DNA of 64,000 nucleotides from Planomicrobium sp. Y74 (GCF_003668635.1 NZ_RCWH01000006.1:222985-286984); one strand, 5' to 3'; shown: positions 15,924 through 24,592, counted from the first letter of the stretch. Numbers and translations: made by a program. Notes: generated from the sequence alone by a model not told the origin.

Positions 15924-17260
15924 CCGAACACCTCCGTCAATGAACGGGCTTTGTGCAACGTCTCTTCAAATTCTGCCTGGGGAATTGAGTCGTAAACGAT
16001 GCCGGCACCAGCCTGTACAAGAACCTGGCCGTCTTTGACGACAAACGTCCGGATGGCGAGCGCCATATCAAGGTTGCCGTTGTTGCCGAGATAACCGATG
16101 GCTCCGCCGTAAACGCCTCTTCGTTCTTCTTCGAATTGCTGGATCAATTGCATGGCGCGGACTTTGGGTGCTCCGGATACCGTACCCGCCGGCAGACAGG
16201 AAACAAGTGCATCGAGTGGATGCATATCTCCACCGAGTTCGCCGGTGACTTCCGATACCAGATGCATGACATGCTGGTAACGTTCGATTTTCATATATTT
16301 CGGTATTTTCACCGAACCGATGGCAGCTACACGGCCGACGTCATTGCGGCTGAGATCGACCAGCATCTGATGTTCTGCACGTTCTTTTTCATCTTGCTCC
16401 AAATCTGCGGCCAGATGCTCGTCTTCCTCTTCGGTCCGTCCGCGTTTTCGTGTGCCGGCAATCGGATTGGTCACCATATGGCCACCCCGCAGGGTCAATA
16501 AACTCTCAGGCGACGCCCCGACCACAGCATAATCCGTGAAATCGATATAGAACTGATAAGGAGACGGATTTTGCTTGCGCAATTTCCGGTAGAGATTGAA
16601 AGAGTCTCCTTTGTAATCAGCGGACAGTCGCTGTGATAACACAATTTGGAACACATCGCCGTTTTCGATATGTTTTTTGGCCAACTTCACTTTCTGTTTG
16701 AAACTGTCGGCATCCGTTGTCGATCGGAAAGTAAGTGGCGACTGCGATTCGGAGCCAGCCGGCTGTTCTGCATCATGTAATTGTGCTGCGACTTCTTCGA
16801 TTTTGCCTTCAGTAGACACTATCGTTACGTCATGCTTGACGTGGTCGAATATCACAATGGTCTGGTAATCGTGCAAATGGATATCCGGCATTTGCAGGCT
16901 GTTCACACGTGCTGCCTCAACAGGCTCGTATGCTGTAATGGCATCGTAGCCGATATACCCAAGTGCGCCGCCGGTAAACGGCAATCCTTCAATCGACTCA
17001 CGATCGGTCGGCACCAGATTTTTCAATATTTCCAGCGGCTTCCCCTGGTGGACCGTTTCTTCGCCGGTTCTGTGGTTGATTTCCATCAGCTGCTCTTTCT
17101 CGCCGATAAAAGACTTAACCGGATCGGCGCCGATAAACGAATAACGGCCGGTAAGTGATGTTTTAAGCGAACTTTCCAGTAAAAACTTTCTCGGGCCCTT
17201 CAGCCGGTTAAATACGGCAATCGGCGTCAGTAAATCTCCTTCAATTTTTCTGATCTCCAT
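15920..17260 (-). CDS. trpE: anthranilate synthase component I
   Basis: A 446-residue chorismate-utilising enzyme. The N-terminal LLESSLKTSLTGRYSFIG contains the LLES motif associated with tryptophan feedback binding in TrpE. The C-terminal chorismate-binding domain shows DVFQIVLSQRL, SPESLL, NPIAGTRKRG, EHQMLVDLSRNDVG and GAGIVYDS. It makes anthranilate from chorismate with ammonia from TrpG. The ATG follows AGAGGAG. Transcription starts at a strong promoter 370 bases upstream and passes through a T-box with specifier UGG. No other trp genes follow within the window, so the rest of the pathway must be elsewhere. Confidence 0.92.
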   Translation of the reverse strand: MEIRKIEGDLLTPIAVFNRLKGPRKFLLESSLKTSLTGRYSFIGADPVKSFIGEKEQLMEINHRTGEETVHQGKPLEILKNLVPTDRESIEGLPFTGGALGYIGYDAITAYEPVEAARVNSLQMPDIHLHDYQTIVIFDHVKHDVTIVSTEGKIEEVAAQLHDAEQPAGSESQSPLTFRSTTDADSFKQKVKLAKKHIENGDVFQIVLSQRLSADYKGDSFNLYRKLRKQNPSPYQFYIDFTDYAVVGASPESLLTLRGGHMVTNPIAGTRKRGRTEEEDEHLAADLEQDEKERAEHQMLVDLSRNDVGRVAAIGSVKIPKYMKIERYQHVMHLVSEVTGELGGDMHPLDALVSCLPAGTVSGAPKVRAMQLIQQFEEERRGVYGGAIGYLGNNGNLDMALAIRTFVVKDGQVLVQAGAGIVYDSIPQAEFEETLHKARSLTEVFG

Positions 17261-17304
17261 CTCTGCTCATCTCCTCTGGTCTCGGTTCGGCAGCGCCGGC
17301 CAAT

Positions 17305-17625
17305 AAAAAAGTCCTCTGCAAAGAACAGGACTGTTCCTTGCAGAGGACGGATTGACCGCGGTGCCACCTCGTGTTAAAGCTATTGCAGCTTTCACTTGAT
17401 CCCCAGTAACGCGGGGAAAACGGATGTCCCTACTCAATTTTCAGGACATCTCTCACAGGTCCATTCACGCATTTGCCCCGCCGGTTTCCACCTGCCACCG
17501 GCTCTCTTTGAGAGGCTGCTGTGCGCTACTTTTCCTGTTCGTCGATTTACTCTGCTATGCTCAGCTCGGCTGTACTCAGGCAACGCCGCTCCCGGCGTCT
17601 TCTCCCATGATCATACAAAAGCTTG
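17305..17625 (-). promoter_or_regulatory. T-box riboswitch, tryptophan specifier (UGG), controlling trpEG
   Basis: Read on the minus strand, the leader has the GACGAACAGG...AAAAGTA start of stem I and an AGAGAGCCGG arm with GGTGGAAACCGG. The specifier region is GAA-TGG-ACC, with TGG complementary to 17461-17463. The T-box AGGTGGCACCGCGG is at 17357-17370. A terminator stem (17311-17348) followed by T6 lies just before trpE. Uncharged tRNA-Trp is expected to stabilise the antiterminator. UGG is the tryptophan codon, which fits trpE and trpG. Confidence 0.92.
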
Positions 17626-17630
17626 TCCTT

Positions 17631-17659
17631 ATTCTATGCAAGCGGTCCCGCTTTGTCAA
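17631..17659 (-). promoter_or_regulatory. sigma-A promoter of the trp T-box leader
   Basis: On the minus strand: TTGACA (17654-17659), 17-base spacer, TAGAAT (17631-17636). One mismatch from consensus overall. It overlaps the 3' intergenic end of ktrB. Confidence 0.8.
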
Positions 17660-17681
17660 TTTATCGCCCTAGGTTTTATTG

Positions 17682-19010
17682 TCATCCTGTAAAAACCTGG
17701 TCATACGGATATCTGAAATGCTGTTTCTTCTTCTTGAGCAATAAAAAGAACAAGGTGAGCGGACCGACCCGGCCGATGAACATCAGGATACACAGCATGA
17801 CTTCGCCGAGATCACTCAGCTGCCCTGTTACTCCCATGGATAAGCCGACTGTCCCGAAAGCGGAGACGACTTCAAATGCGAGCGGCAGGAAAGGAAGTGA
17901 TTCGGAAATCGTCAGCAGAAAGATGAACAGCCAGACCGTCAGCACGCTGGTGGTGGTGATGGCCAGCGAACGTAATGTAATTTCAAGCCGGATCGAGCGG
18001 CCGAAAATCTCAGGTTCCCGTTCAGACCGAAGAAAGGAAACCGTTGCAAGCACGACAACGATGAACGTCGTCAGCTTGATGCCGGATGCTGTAGAAGCGC
18101 TGCCGCCTCCGATAAACATCAGAATCATAGTGAACAGGAGCGTTGGATCTTCCATCACACTGTAATCTACTACATTGAAACCAGCTGTACGTGGAGTCAC
18201 TCCGGTAAAATAAGACGCAAAAAGCTGTTCGAACAAGGACATGCCGCCGATTGTCTCGGGATTATCATGTTCCAGGAAAAAAACGATGATTGTTGCAAAC
18301 AGATTGAGCACCAGTGTCCCGATCACCATCAATTTGGTATGAAGCGACCATTGCCGGAATGTTTTCTTCTGAAAGAGATCGACCACAACGGTAAAGCCGA
18401 TGCCGCCGACGATGAACAATGCAGATAAGAGAAACAGTACCAGCGGATCTGTTTGGTGACTCATCAGGTTATCAGGAAACAGCGAGAAACCGGCGTTATT
18501 AAAAGCGGATATGACATGGAATATGCTTAGATGCAGGGATTCTTTTAAGCCGTAATCGGGAATCCAGTAAGCCGTCAACAGGACAATGCCGATCGCTTCA
18601 ATTGAAAAAACGAACAACAGGATGTATTTGACCAGGCGGATAATGCCGCCAAAGGTGTTTTGGGAAAATGCCTCCTGCAGATACAGCCGGTTCTGGATGC
18701 CGATTTTCTTTTTGAACATCATCAGGATGGCAACGGCAAACGTCATAAGACCGATGCCGCCAAACTGGATCAGCACCAGCAAAACGCCTTCTCCAAAGCC
18801 GGTCAAAACGGTGCCGGGGTCGAACACGCTCAAACCCGTCACCGTCGTGGCAGAAGTGGCCACAAATAATGCGTCTGTCCAGGAAATCGGGACGGTGGTC
18901 GCCATAGGTAGTTTCAATAAAATTGTGCCAATTACAATTAATACGAAAAAGCTCCCTGAAATCAAAAGAGGAGGTGAAATCTTGACCCTCTTTTTACTGC
19001 CACTGCTCAT
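17682..19010 (-). CDS. ktrB: KtrB/KtrD-type potassium uptake channel subunit (TrkH/Ktr family)
   Basis: A 442-residue membrane protein with the four-fold M1-P-M2 plan of Trk/Ktr/HKT transporters. Filter-type loops are TSATTVTGLSVFD, FNNAGFSLFPDN, TPRTAGFNVVDY and AFGTVGLSMGVT, each with the conserved filter glycine. The central helix has GGGSASTASGIK, matching the gating-loop helix. The ATG at 19010 is 8 bases after GAGGAAG. The longer frame to 19097 would begin inside a terminator, so the shorter form is right. It is controlled by a c-di-AMP riboswitch upstream. No KtrA-type gating subunit lies beside it; KtrD (orphan membrane subunit) is an alternative name. Confidence 0.88.
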   Translation of the reverse strand: MSSGSKKRVKISPPLLISGSFFVLIVIGTILLKLPMATTVPISWTDALFVATSATTVTGLSVFDPGTVLTGFGEGVLLVLIQFGGIGLMTFAVAILMMFKKKIGIQNRLYLQEAFSQNTFGGIIRLVKYILLFVFSIEAIGIVLLTAYWIPDYGLKESLHLSIFHVISAFNNAGFSLFPDNLMSHQTDPLVLFLLSALFIVGGIGFTVVVDLFQKKTFRQWSLHTKLMVIGTLVLNLFATIIVFFLEHDNPETIGGMSLFEQLFASYFTGVTPRTAGFNVVDYSVMEDPTLLFTMILMFIGGGSASTASGIKLTTFIVVVLATVSFLRSEREPEIFGRSIRLEITLRSLAITTTSVLTVWLFIFLLTISESLPFLPLAFEVVSAFGTVGLSMGVTGQLSDLGEVMLCILMFIGRVGPLTLFFLLLKKKKQHFRYPYDQVFTG

Positions 19011-19093
19011 GCCGTGCACTTCCTCATCTGTGATTTTCACATCAGTAACTATTATTCGTGAACTTTCTTGTAACGTCAGGCTTTTTGGGCCAA

Positions 19094-19272
19094 ACAAAAA
19101 AGACCATCTTAAATAGAATGGTCTTAGGGGCGAACCTACGGCCTTTCTCTTAATGGAGTCAACGCTTACGAGGTTAGCTGTCGGATTAGGGACTAAGAGT
19201 ATCCCTTCTTACAAATGTAAGATTCACCCCAGGATAGCGGCTGCTATCCGAATTGGTTCCCCCGCTCATTAC
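19094..19272 (-). promoter_or_regulatory. c-di-AMP riboswitch (ydaO/yuaA) with terminator, controlling ktrB
   Basis: Minus-strand landmarks are ATGAGCGGGGGAACCA at the 5' end, TGGGGTGAATCTTAC, AGGGATACTCTTAGTCCC, and the signature CGACAGCTAACCTCGTAAGC. These belong to the ydaO/yuaA class. A terminator hairpin (AAGACCAT/ATGGTCTT, 19100-19125) with a T-run forms the expression platform. In Bacillales, c-di-AMP binding to this class switches off potassium uptake genes, which fits the Ktr subunit downstream. Confidence 0.93.
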
Positions 19273-19306
19273 TGATTCAGCGAATAAAAGGTATGTGATA
19301 AGCTAA

Positions 19307-19335
19307 AAAATACGCCCGTTTCCACCTTTTGTCAA
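19307..19335 (-). promoter_or_regulatory. sigma-A promoter of the c-di-AMP riboswitch/ktrB transcript
   Basis: On the minus strand: TTGACA (19330-19335), 17-base spacer, TATTTT (19307-19312), placed about 35 bases before the riboswitch core. Confidence 0.75.
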
Positions 19336-19464
19336 CATCTTTTTTTATTGTATATTTACTGGACTGCGAATGACCTAAACACCCCTTAGATGATAGACTT
19401 GTAAATGGATAAAAAAGGGGATTTTATTTTAAATAAATGAAGAATCTATAACGGGGGATGGCTT

Positions 19465-20862
19465 ATGAAGAAAAAAGGATGGGTGGCAGCTGGCGTCATT
19501 GCATTGATCAGCACAGTGGTTTTAATGATTGCTTTCTTTTCGGGTGAACCCGAAATGCAGGTTTCGGACGGCAAACCCGAGGGCACGAATGCCAATTACG
19601 ATTTGAATCTTGAAATGGACGAGGAAGGGCTGTTCACGGTTTCGTCTGTGATCGAAGTGACGAATGATTCCGATGATGCCTGGGAGGAAGTTGGCTTCTA
19701 TCTCGTACCGAATGCCATGAATGCAGTAGAGACTCATTCTTACCGGGACCTACAGGCAGAGATTGAGCTTTTTGATGTATTGGTCGACGGGGAGCCGGCC
19801 GACTTCACATTGGACAATAATGAATTGATGCTTCAATTGCCTGCCGAGCTTGAAACAGGCGGCGCTGTGGAAGTAACAGTCGACTACAGCCTCAAAGTGC
19901 CGGAAGACGGCATGCGCCTTGCTCAGGTAGATAACAATTTCTATCTCGCGCATTGGTACCCGATGCTCGCCGTTTACGATAACGGCTGGGACATTGAAGA
20001 CTACGATCCAAAAGGTGAATCCTACGACACCGGCTATGGAAATTACACTGTCAGCTACCAATTGCCTGAAGAATACCTGGTAGCCAGTTCGGCGGACGAT
20101 GGAGAACTGGAAGCGGCTGCGTCGGGTGAACTGGAAGGCGATAATTACAAGGATTTCTACATCGCCTTCATGAATCCGGAAGAATGGCAAACGGGAACGG
20201 TGCAAACAGGGGACACCGATCTGCGTGTGTTTATGCCGGCAGATGTTGATTTGCTGGAAGAAACGGTTGCGCTGGCAAAGGAAACTTACAGCTATTTCGA
20301 AAAGGAAATCGGCGATAATCCATTCAGTGAACTGGATATCATTGCAAACGATGGTTATATGGAATACCCTAACGTCATCGAAGTGGCGACGGAACGGGAA
20401 GCGATGGAACCCATACTTATCCATGAGATTGCGCATCAATGGTTTTATTTCCTGGCGACCAACAATCCGTTCGAAGATGCCTGGCTGGATGAGAGTGTGG
20501 CGGAATTCGCCACGGCACTGTTCATCAGCGAACGCAACGGCGATACGGACAGCGGTTTCCGGGATGCCTCGTTGAGCCAGGCCAGCCATCCGCCTGAGAA
20601 ATACGTCAATCTTCCACTGGATGAATTTGAAGAGGCCGCTTATTACTCGACGGTCTATGGCAAAGGGCCCTTGATGCTGAAGGAATTTTTCGATGCCAAC
20701 GGCGGCCGCGAAAAAGCGCTGGAATTTTTATCGGATTATTACGCGGCATTCCAATTTAAAACGGTGGACAGCGAAGACTTCAGAACATTCTTCGAAGATT
20801 ATTTTGACGGGGATCAGAGCGAGTTTCTGGACAGCTGGATAGAGCCGGGAGATGCACAGTAA
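19465..20862 (+). CDS. membrane-anchored M1 family metallopeptidase
   Basis: A 465-residue protein with an N-terminal signal anchor (WVAAGVIALISTVVLMIAFF) and an extracytoplasmic body. Zinc motif HEIAH at 320-324 with the third ligand Glu 19 residues later (WLDES), as in M1 aminopeptidases. The exopeptidase motif GAMEN is replaced by GYMEYPN at about 293. This resembles the putative M1 domains of Bacillales ABC permease systems rather than classical aminopeptidase N. Full-length similarity to the C-terminal 420 residues of the permease fusion at 42941 is obvious by eye (WYPML, NGWxIEDxD, KGESY, PEEW-like blocks). ATG after GGGGGATGG. A strong terminator follows. Confidence 0.82.
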   Translation: MKKKGWVAAGVIALISTVVLMIAFFSGEPEMQVSDGKPEGTNANYDLNLEMDEEGLFTVSSVIEVTNDSDDAWEEVGFYLVPNAMNAVETHSYRDLQAEIELFDVLVDGEPADFTLDNNELMLQLPAELETGGAVEVTVDYSLKVPEDGMRLAQVDNNFYLAHWYPMLAVYDNGWDIEDYDPKGESYDTGYGNYTVSYQLPEEYLVASSADDGELEAAASGELEGDNYKDFYIAFMNPEEWQTGTVQTGDTDLRVFMPADVDLLEETVALAKETYSYFEKEIGDNPFSELDIIANDGYMEYPNVIEVATEREAMEPILIHEIAHQWFYFLATNNPFEDAWLDESVAEFATALFISERNGDTDSGFRDASLSQASHPPEKYVNLPLDEFEEAAYYSTVYGKGPLMLKEFFDANGGREKALEFLSDYYAAFQFKTVDSEDFRTFFEDYFDGDQSEFLDSWIEPGDAQ

Positions 20863-20869
20863 TGGAAAT

Positions 20870-20905
20870 GAAAGCCCGCCAGGAACTGGCGGGCTTTTGT
20901 TTTGG
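20870..20905 (+). terminator. terminator of the M1 peptidase gene
   Basis: AAAGCCCGCCAG pairs with CTGGCGGGCTTT, followed by a T-rich run. Confidence 0.88.
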
Positions 20906-20963
20906 GAAGAGTGGGTGGATTGTCAATTGCTTAAGAGTGCGAACTTCGCCCGTTAAATGCCTG

Positions 20964-21060
20964 CGGACAGTATTTCAGCAGTTCCGGACAGTATTTTTGA
21001 TTTGCGGACAGTATTTGACTCACTCCGGACAGTATTTGCCCATTTGCGGACGGTAAGTCC
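20964..21060. repeat. short direct-repeat array B, period 20-21 bp, 5 units
   Basis: The core CGGACAGTATTT starts at 20964, 20985, 21005 and 21026, with a decayed unit (CGGACGGTAAG) at 21047. The 8-9 bases between cores vary freely. It lies in the 480-base gap between convergent genes, 199 bases before a dispersed hairpin copy. The rest of the gap is A/T-rich with no gene seen. Confidence 0.85.
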
Positions 21061-21258
21061 AAAATATGGAAATTCATAATTTAAATTCACATCTTATTGG
21101 CAGTAATTTAAGCTAAATTGGGCTATATTCCAACTCTTTATGATTAGAAGAGAGCTTTTAAACATCATCAGCTTCAAAAACACTAAACCAACGACCAAAT
21201 TAGGGGGTAAAACACCTCGCAATCTAATCCAGCCGCCGAAACGAGAAAAAGCAAGAGC

Positions 21259-21284
21259 GGATGTTTTTCGCAGCCGCGAAAAAC
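21259..21284 (+). repeat. dispersed hairpin element, copy 2
   Basis: GGATG overlapping the stem GTTTTTCGC (21263-21271) / GCGAAAAAC (21276-21284), 9 bp perfect with a 4-base loop. Flanking bases (AGCGGATG before; CTCCA and TTAAAG after) match the copy at 57854, so the homology extends beyond the stem. Confidence 0.8.
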
Positions 21285-21300
21285 TCCAGTCTTTTAAAGG

Positions 21301-21326
21301 AACCTTTGCGTTCGCAAAGGTTTTAT
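21301..21326. terminator. terminator of ccdA (possibly bidirectional)
   Basis: AACCTTTG and CAAAGGTT around CGTTCG, with A/T-rich flanks on both sides. It sits 16 bases before the ccdA stop codon. Confidence 0.75.
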
Positions 21327-21341
21327 CCATCCATCATTCCA

Positions 21342-22061
21342 TCAAGTCAGCAATGACTCGAGGAAATACTGCAGTTCTGCTGTCCAGATGTTCAAATAAA
21401 GCATTTTGTCGAAGTAAATCATAACGCCCATCACAACGATGATCGCACCGCCGAATTTCATCAGAGCAGACGAATATTTCAGGATGAAACACGTTTTGCC
21501 GATGAAGAATGCCATGATGATGAAAGGGACGCAGAAGCCAAGCGAATAGGCAGTGACGACCGCAAGCGTGTGCGCGGGATTAACCAGGCTGCCGTATGTG
21601 AGGATCGCGCCGAAAATCGGTCCGATGCACGGTGTCCAGCCGGCCGAGAAGACGAATCCGACCACAAAGGAATTCAAATAACTGGCCGGTTTCTTTTCAT
21701 GTTTTATGCGCTTTTCCTTGAACATGAATTCAGGCTTGATGATGCCCATTAAAAATAAACCCATGAACACCAGAAAGATTCCGCCGAGCATCTGGATAAG
21801 TGTTTCATTTTTGGTGAACAAGCCGCCGATTGTGCTAAGTGAAAAGCCGAGTACGTAGTAAATGACGGAAAATCCGAGAGAAAAGAAAATTGAATGGATT
21901 AAAACCTTTTTTCTGAAGGAAGCTTGTTTATTTTCCTTTAATTCATTTACGGAAACGCCGGTTATGTAAGAAACGAAAGAAGGGTATAAAGGAAGGCAGC
22001 AAGGGGATATGAATGCCAGAAATCCGCCTGCCAGCGCGACCCAGATAGTGATATTTTCCAA
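21342..22061 (-). CDS. ccdA: cytochrome c biogenesis protein CcdA (thiol-disulfide electron carrier)
   Basis: A 239-residue, six-helix protein of the DsbD-beta/CcdA type. The two redox cysteines are in FISPCCLPLYPS (helix 1) and GWTPCIGPIFGA (helix 4), the family's P-C-x-x-P and T-P-C signatures. It carries reducing equivalents from cytoplasmic thioredoxin to outer-face thioredoxin-like proteins. The TTG at 22061 is 6 bases after AGAGGTG and gives the usual CcdA N-terminus; a GTG three codons earlier lies on the ribosome binding site. Divergent from a ResA-like gene, its expected redox partner. Confidence 0.9.
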   Translation of the reverse strand: MENITIWVALAGGFLAFISPCCLPLYPSFVSYITGVSVNELKENKQASFRKKVLIHSIFFSLGFSVIYYVLGFSLSTIGGLFTKNETLIQMLGGIFLVFMGLFLMGIIKPEFMFKEKRIKHEKKPASYLNSFVVGFVFSAGWTPCIGPIFGAILTYGSLVNPAHTLAVVTAYSLGFCVPFIIMAFFIGKTCFILKYSSALMKFGGAIIVVMGVMIYFDKMLYLNIWTAELQYFLESLLT

Positions 22062-22159
22062 AGTCAACACCTCTATGCTATTCTAGCACAAGAGAGTTAA
22101 CGGATATTTCCATAATTTCCATAGAATTTTACAAATAGATGAACAGAGGCGAATAGCGT

Positions 22160-22681
22160 ATGAATAAGAAAAAGAAACGCATGATCTACAGAATTTCGGT
22201 ATTGGGACTGCTGGCAGCGATGGTGTTTTACGCAGCTTATGAAAGTATGAAAGAAGAACGGGAAACGGCCATGACTTCAAAAGGGAAACCGGCACCCAAT
22301 TTTGCCGGTGAGACTGTGGCGGACGATATGCTCGTTTTATCCAACGAGCTGGAAGGAAAAACGCTCATCAATTTCTGGGGATCCTGGTGTGAACCGTGCA
22401 AACGGGAGATGCCGGCACTGGAAAGCGCGCACTCCAAGTATAAAGATAATGGATTCAAAGTGATTTCCATCAACTTAGGCCAGTCCGATTTCATAGCCGG
22501 CCAATTCATCGACCAATACCAGCTGACATTTCCCGTGATGATCGATCAAGACGGGTCAATTAAAGAAGCGTACAGCGTCGGCAATTTGCCGGCTTCGTTC
22601 CTGGTTGGTGAAAATGGTGTGATTGAAGAAGTTCATGAAGGTGAGCTGTCGGAAGAGATGCTTGAGGGATGGATTAACTAA
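22160..22681 (+). CDS. resA: membrane-anchored thioredoxin-like protein, ResA/TlpA type
   Basis: A 173-residue protein with an N-terminal anchor (IYRISVLGLLAAMVFYAAY) and an outer-face thioredoxin domain. The active site is WCEPCKRE, with the Glu between the cysteines that is characteristic of ResA. ResA reduces the haem-binding cysteines of apocytochrome c. The cis-Pro region reads GNLPASFLV. The ccdA gene lies 98 bases away in the divergent direction, and the pair would form one electron relay. The only start nearby is ATG. A terminator follows. Confidence 0.85.
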   Translation: MNKKKKRMIYRISVLGLLAAMVFYAAYESMKEERETAMTSKGKPAPNFAGETVADDMLVLSNELEGKTLINFWGSWCEPCKREMPALESAHSKYKDNGFKVISINLGQSDFIAGQFIDQYQLTFPVMIDQDGSIKEAYSVGNLPASFLVGENGVIEEVHEGELSEEMLEGWIN

Positions 22682-22708
22682 AGAAAAAGTCAGAAGCAAA
22701 CCAAACAA

Positions 22709-22753
22709 GCACAGCACCGGAGAAGTAATATCTTTCTCGGTGCTGTGTTTTTC
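22709..22753 (+). terminator. terminator of the resA-like gene
   Basis: ACAGCACCG with downstream GAGAA pairs with TTCTC-CGGTGCTGT (one slip allowed), followed by TTTTTC. Confidence 0.8.
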
Positions 22754-22911
22754 TTGTCTGAATGTTTCAAAGGGGATTTATAGCAGGTTATAGAATTAAT
22801 TTAGATAGAGATAAAATAGATGGGTTCTTGAGCGGATAGAAATGCAAAAAAGGTAGCATTTTCTTGACCAATGGCAGCAGCTGCATGCTGAGAAAAGGAG
22901 GGGTACAAAGA

Positions 22912-23346
22912 ATGGAAATACGCAGAATCCAAAAAGATGAATTTCAAAATGCTGCAATTTTATTAAGGGGAATAGGAAAAGTTGAGGAAGAAGGCTTTCA
23001 TCAGCGATTTATTGATATTGTGGAAAATACCGATTATTTATTCATCGGAGCCATCCATGAAGAACAGATAATAGGTTATGCGCTTGCCCAGGATTACGAC
23101 ATCCACTTGCGGCTTGGTAAAAAGATTTGTCGGCTTCATGATCTCTATGTTTTACCTGAGTATAGACGAACCGGGATTGCCCGCAAACTAATGGACGCAA
23201 CTGCCGAATGGTGCGAATCAGTCGGTGCGAGCTGGCTTCAATGGAACGCGAGCAAACAGTCTATTGAATTCTATGAGAAGATTGGCAGCGAGCGGTTAAC
23301 TTACGATGAAGATAAGCCCGAGTTCGAGCTTGAATTTAAAGTGTAA
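22912..23346 (+). CDS. GNAT family N-acetyltransferase
   Basis: A 144-residue single GNAT domain. The acetyl-CoA motif is LYVLPEYRRTGIARKLM (R-x-x-G-I-A type), followed by WLQWNASKQSIEFYEKIG, the usual C-terminal strand-helix. The ATG at 22912 is 6 bases after AAAGGAGGGG. A longer in-frame start 16 codons upstream has no site. Substrate unknown. Confidence 0.82.
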   Translation: MEIRRIQKDEFQNAAILLRGIGKVEEEGFHQRFIDIVENTDYLFIGAIHEEQIIGYALAQDYDIHLRLGKKICRLHDLYVLPEYRRTGIARKLMDATAEWCESVGASWLQWNASKQSIEFYEKIGSERLTYDEDKPEFELEFKV

Positions 23347-23428
23347 TTAATTTTCGCAGCAAGATTTCAATTTTAAAAATAGCTTTTTACATTAAGTTAG
23401 ATTTCATAATAAACCGGAGGTCGATCCA

Positions 23429-23992
23429 TTGAAAAAACAAACATACTTATTATTTTTATTGCCATTCCTGATTCTCGCTGGCTGTTCGTCAGAGGCATCC
23501 CAATCAGTTGGAAATATTGAAGAACAGGGAGAGCAGGAGCTTGATGCGGAAATTTATATTCCTGAATTTGAAGAATATCCGATTGCGTCTGCGGAAATCA
23601 TCTCTGTACCAATGGCCAGCTCGAAAAGTCTTCTTGTAACGTACTCGCGTGAGAAGGGATCATTGAAAAACGAAGAATTCATTTCGAATCATGAGGAAGC
23701 GGCAGGATCGGAAGTCATCTACGGTATTTACGAGGGAGATCCGATCTTATTCAAAATTACTTTCGATAAATTTGAAATAAATAGCGGTGATGGCAGCCAT
23801 GAACTTAGAACTGTGAATGGGGAGTCTGTTCTTTACCACAAGACCACCAGCGGTGACAACGAGTATTTGACTGCTTTTTTTAATGGAGAACAGGGTTCGT
23901 ATTCATTCGAGTTTGCGCTGACGGATGAATTGACGGAAGACGAAGCCTATTGGGTGATTTCAACTGTAATTCAAGGCCAGAAATCGAAATGA
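23429..23992 (+). CDS. lipoprotein of unknown function, 187 residues
   Basis: TTG start after GGAGGTCGATCCA. The signal peptide ends at lipobox LAGC (Cys about residue 19), so the protein is lipid-anchored outside. The mature part is acidic and beta-rich, without a recognised domain. It is followed after 23 bases by a GNAT gene, with which it may be cotranscribed. Confidence 0.68.
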   Translation: MKKQTYLLFLLPFLILAGCSSEASQSVGNIEEQGEQELDAEIYIPEFEEYPIASAEIISVPMASSKSLLVTYSREKGSLKNEEFISNHEEAAGSEVIYGIYEGDPILFKITFDKFEINSGDGSHELRTVNGESVLYHKTTSGDNEYLTAFFNGEQGSYSFEFALTDELTEDEAYWVISTVIQGQKSK

Positions 23993-24015
23993 AATCAACA
24001 ATTGGAGGATATGAA

Positions 24016-24558
24016 ATGAGAGTCAAAGAGAAAGAATTTATTGTCAACGAGCTGCAGTGTTGCATAAGGTCAGCAGCAATAGCGGATGCGAAAAGCTTGT
24101 CCGAAGTCAGATTGCAGGTAGACGGCGAAACCGAAAATCTGGATAGAGAGCCGGGTGAGGCATACATAGATGAAGCGGGTTTTAAACGAATCATCGAAGA
24201 AGATGCCGCAAGCAGCAGGAACTTATTTCTGGTGGCTGAAGCGGATGGCCGGATTGTCGGGTTTTCAAGATGCGAGGGCAATTCACTCAAAAGAACAGCT
24301 CATCAAGTGGAATTCGGGGTTGGCGTATTAAAAGCTTATTGGGGTTACGGCATAGGAAAGAACCTATTGAAGGAATCCATCGATTGGGCAGAAGCTAATC
24401 ACGTTAGAAAAATGACGTTGAAAGTCCTTGAGACCAATAAAAAAGCGATTCTCCTGTATGAAAAGTGTGGTTTTGAGGTGGAGGGGATCCTTAAGGAAGA
24501 CAAGCTTTTAAAGGATGGGAAGTATTATAATACGGTTTTGATGGGGAGGATTGGATGA
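24016..24558 (+). CDS. GNAT family N-acetyltransferase
   Basis: A 180-residue GNAT enzyme of the kind containing VEFGVGVLKAYWGYGIGKNLL (acetyl-CoA loop GYGIGK) and ALLYEKCGFEVEG-like ends (here AILLYEKCGFEVEGILKED). The ATG is 7 bases after GGAGG; longer in-frame starts overlap the preceding lipoprotein gene and have no site. Resembles PhnO/YhhY-like small-molecule acetyltransferases; the substrate is open. Confidence 0.82.
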   Translation: MRVKEKEFIVNELQCCIRSAAIADAKSLSEVRLQVDGETENLDREPGEAYIDEAGFKRIIEEDAASSRNLFLVAEADGRIVGFSRCEGNSLKRTAHQVEFGVGVLKAYWGYGIGKNLLKESIDWAEANHVRKMTLKVLETNKKAILLYEKCGFEVEGILKEDKLLKDGKYYNTVLMGRIG

Positions 24559-24592
24559 GGGAATACTTACATTTGGAAGGAGCTTACATAAT

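Noticed and set aside
15354..17260. Reading the pair as p-aminobenzoate synthase (pabB/pabA)
   Set aside because: The LLES motif and the UGG T-box in the leader favour anthranilate synthase. The amidotransferase could still be shared.
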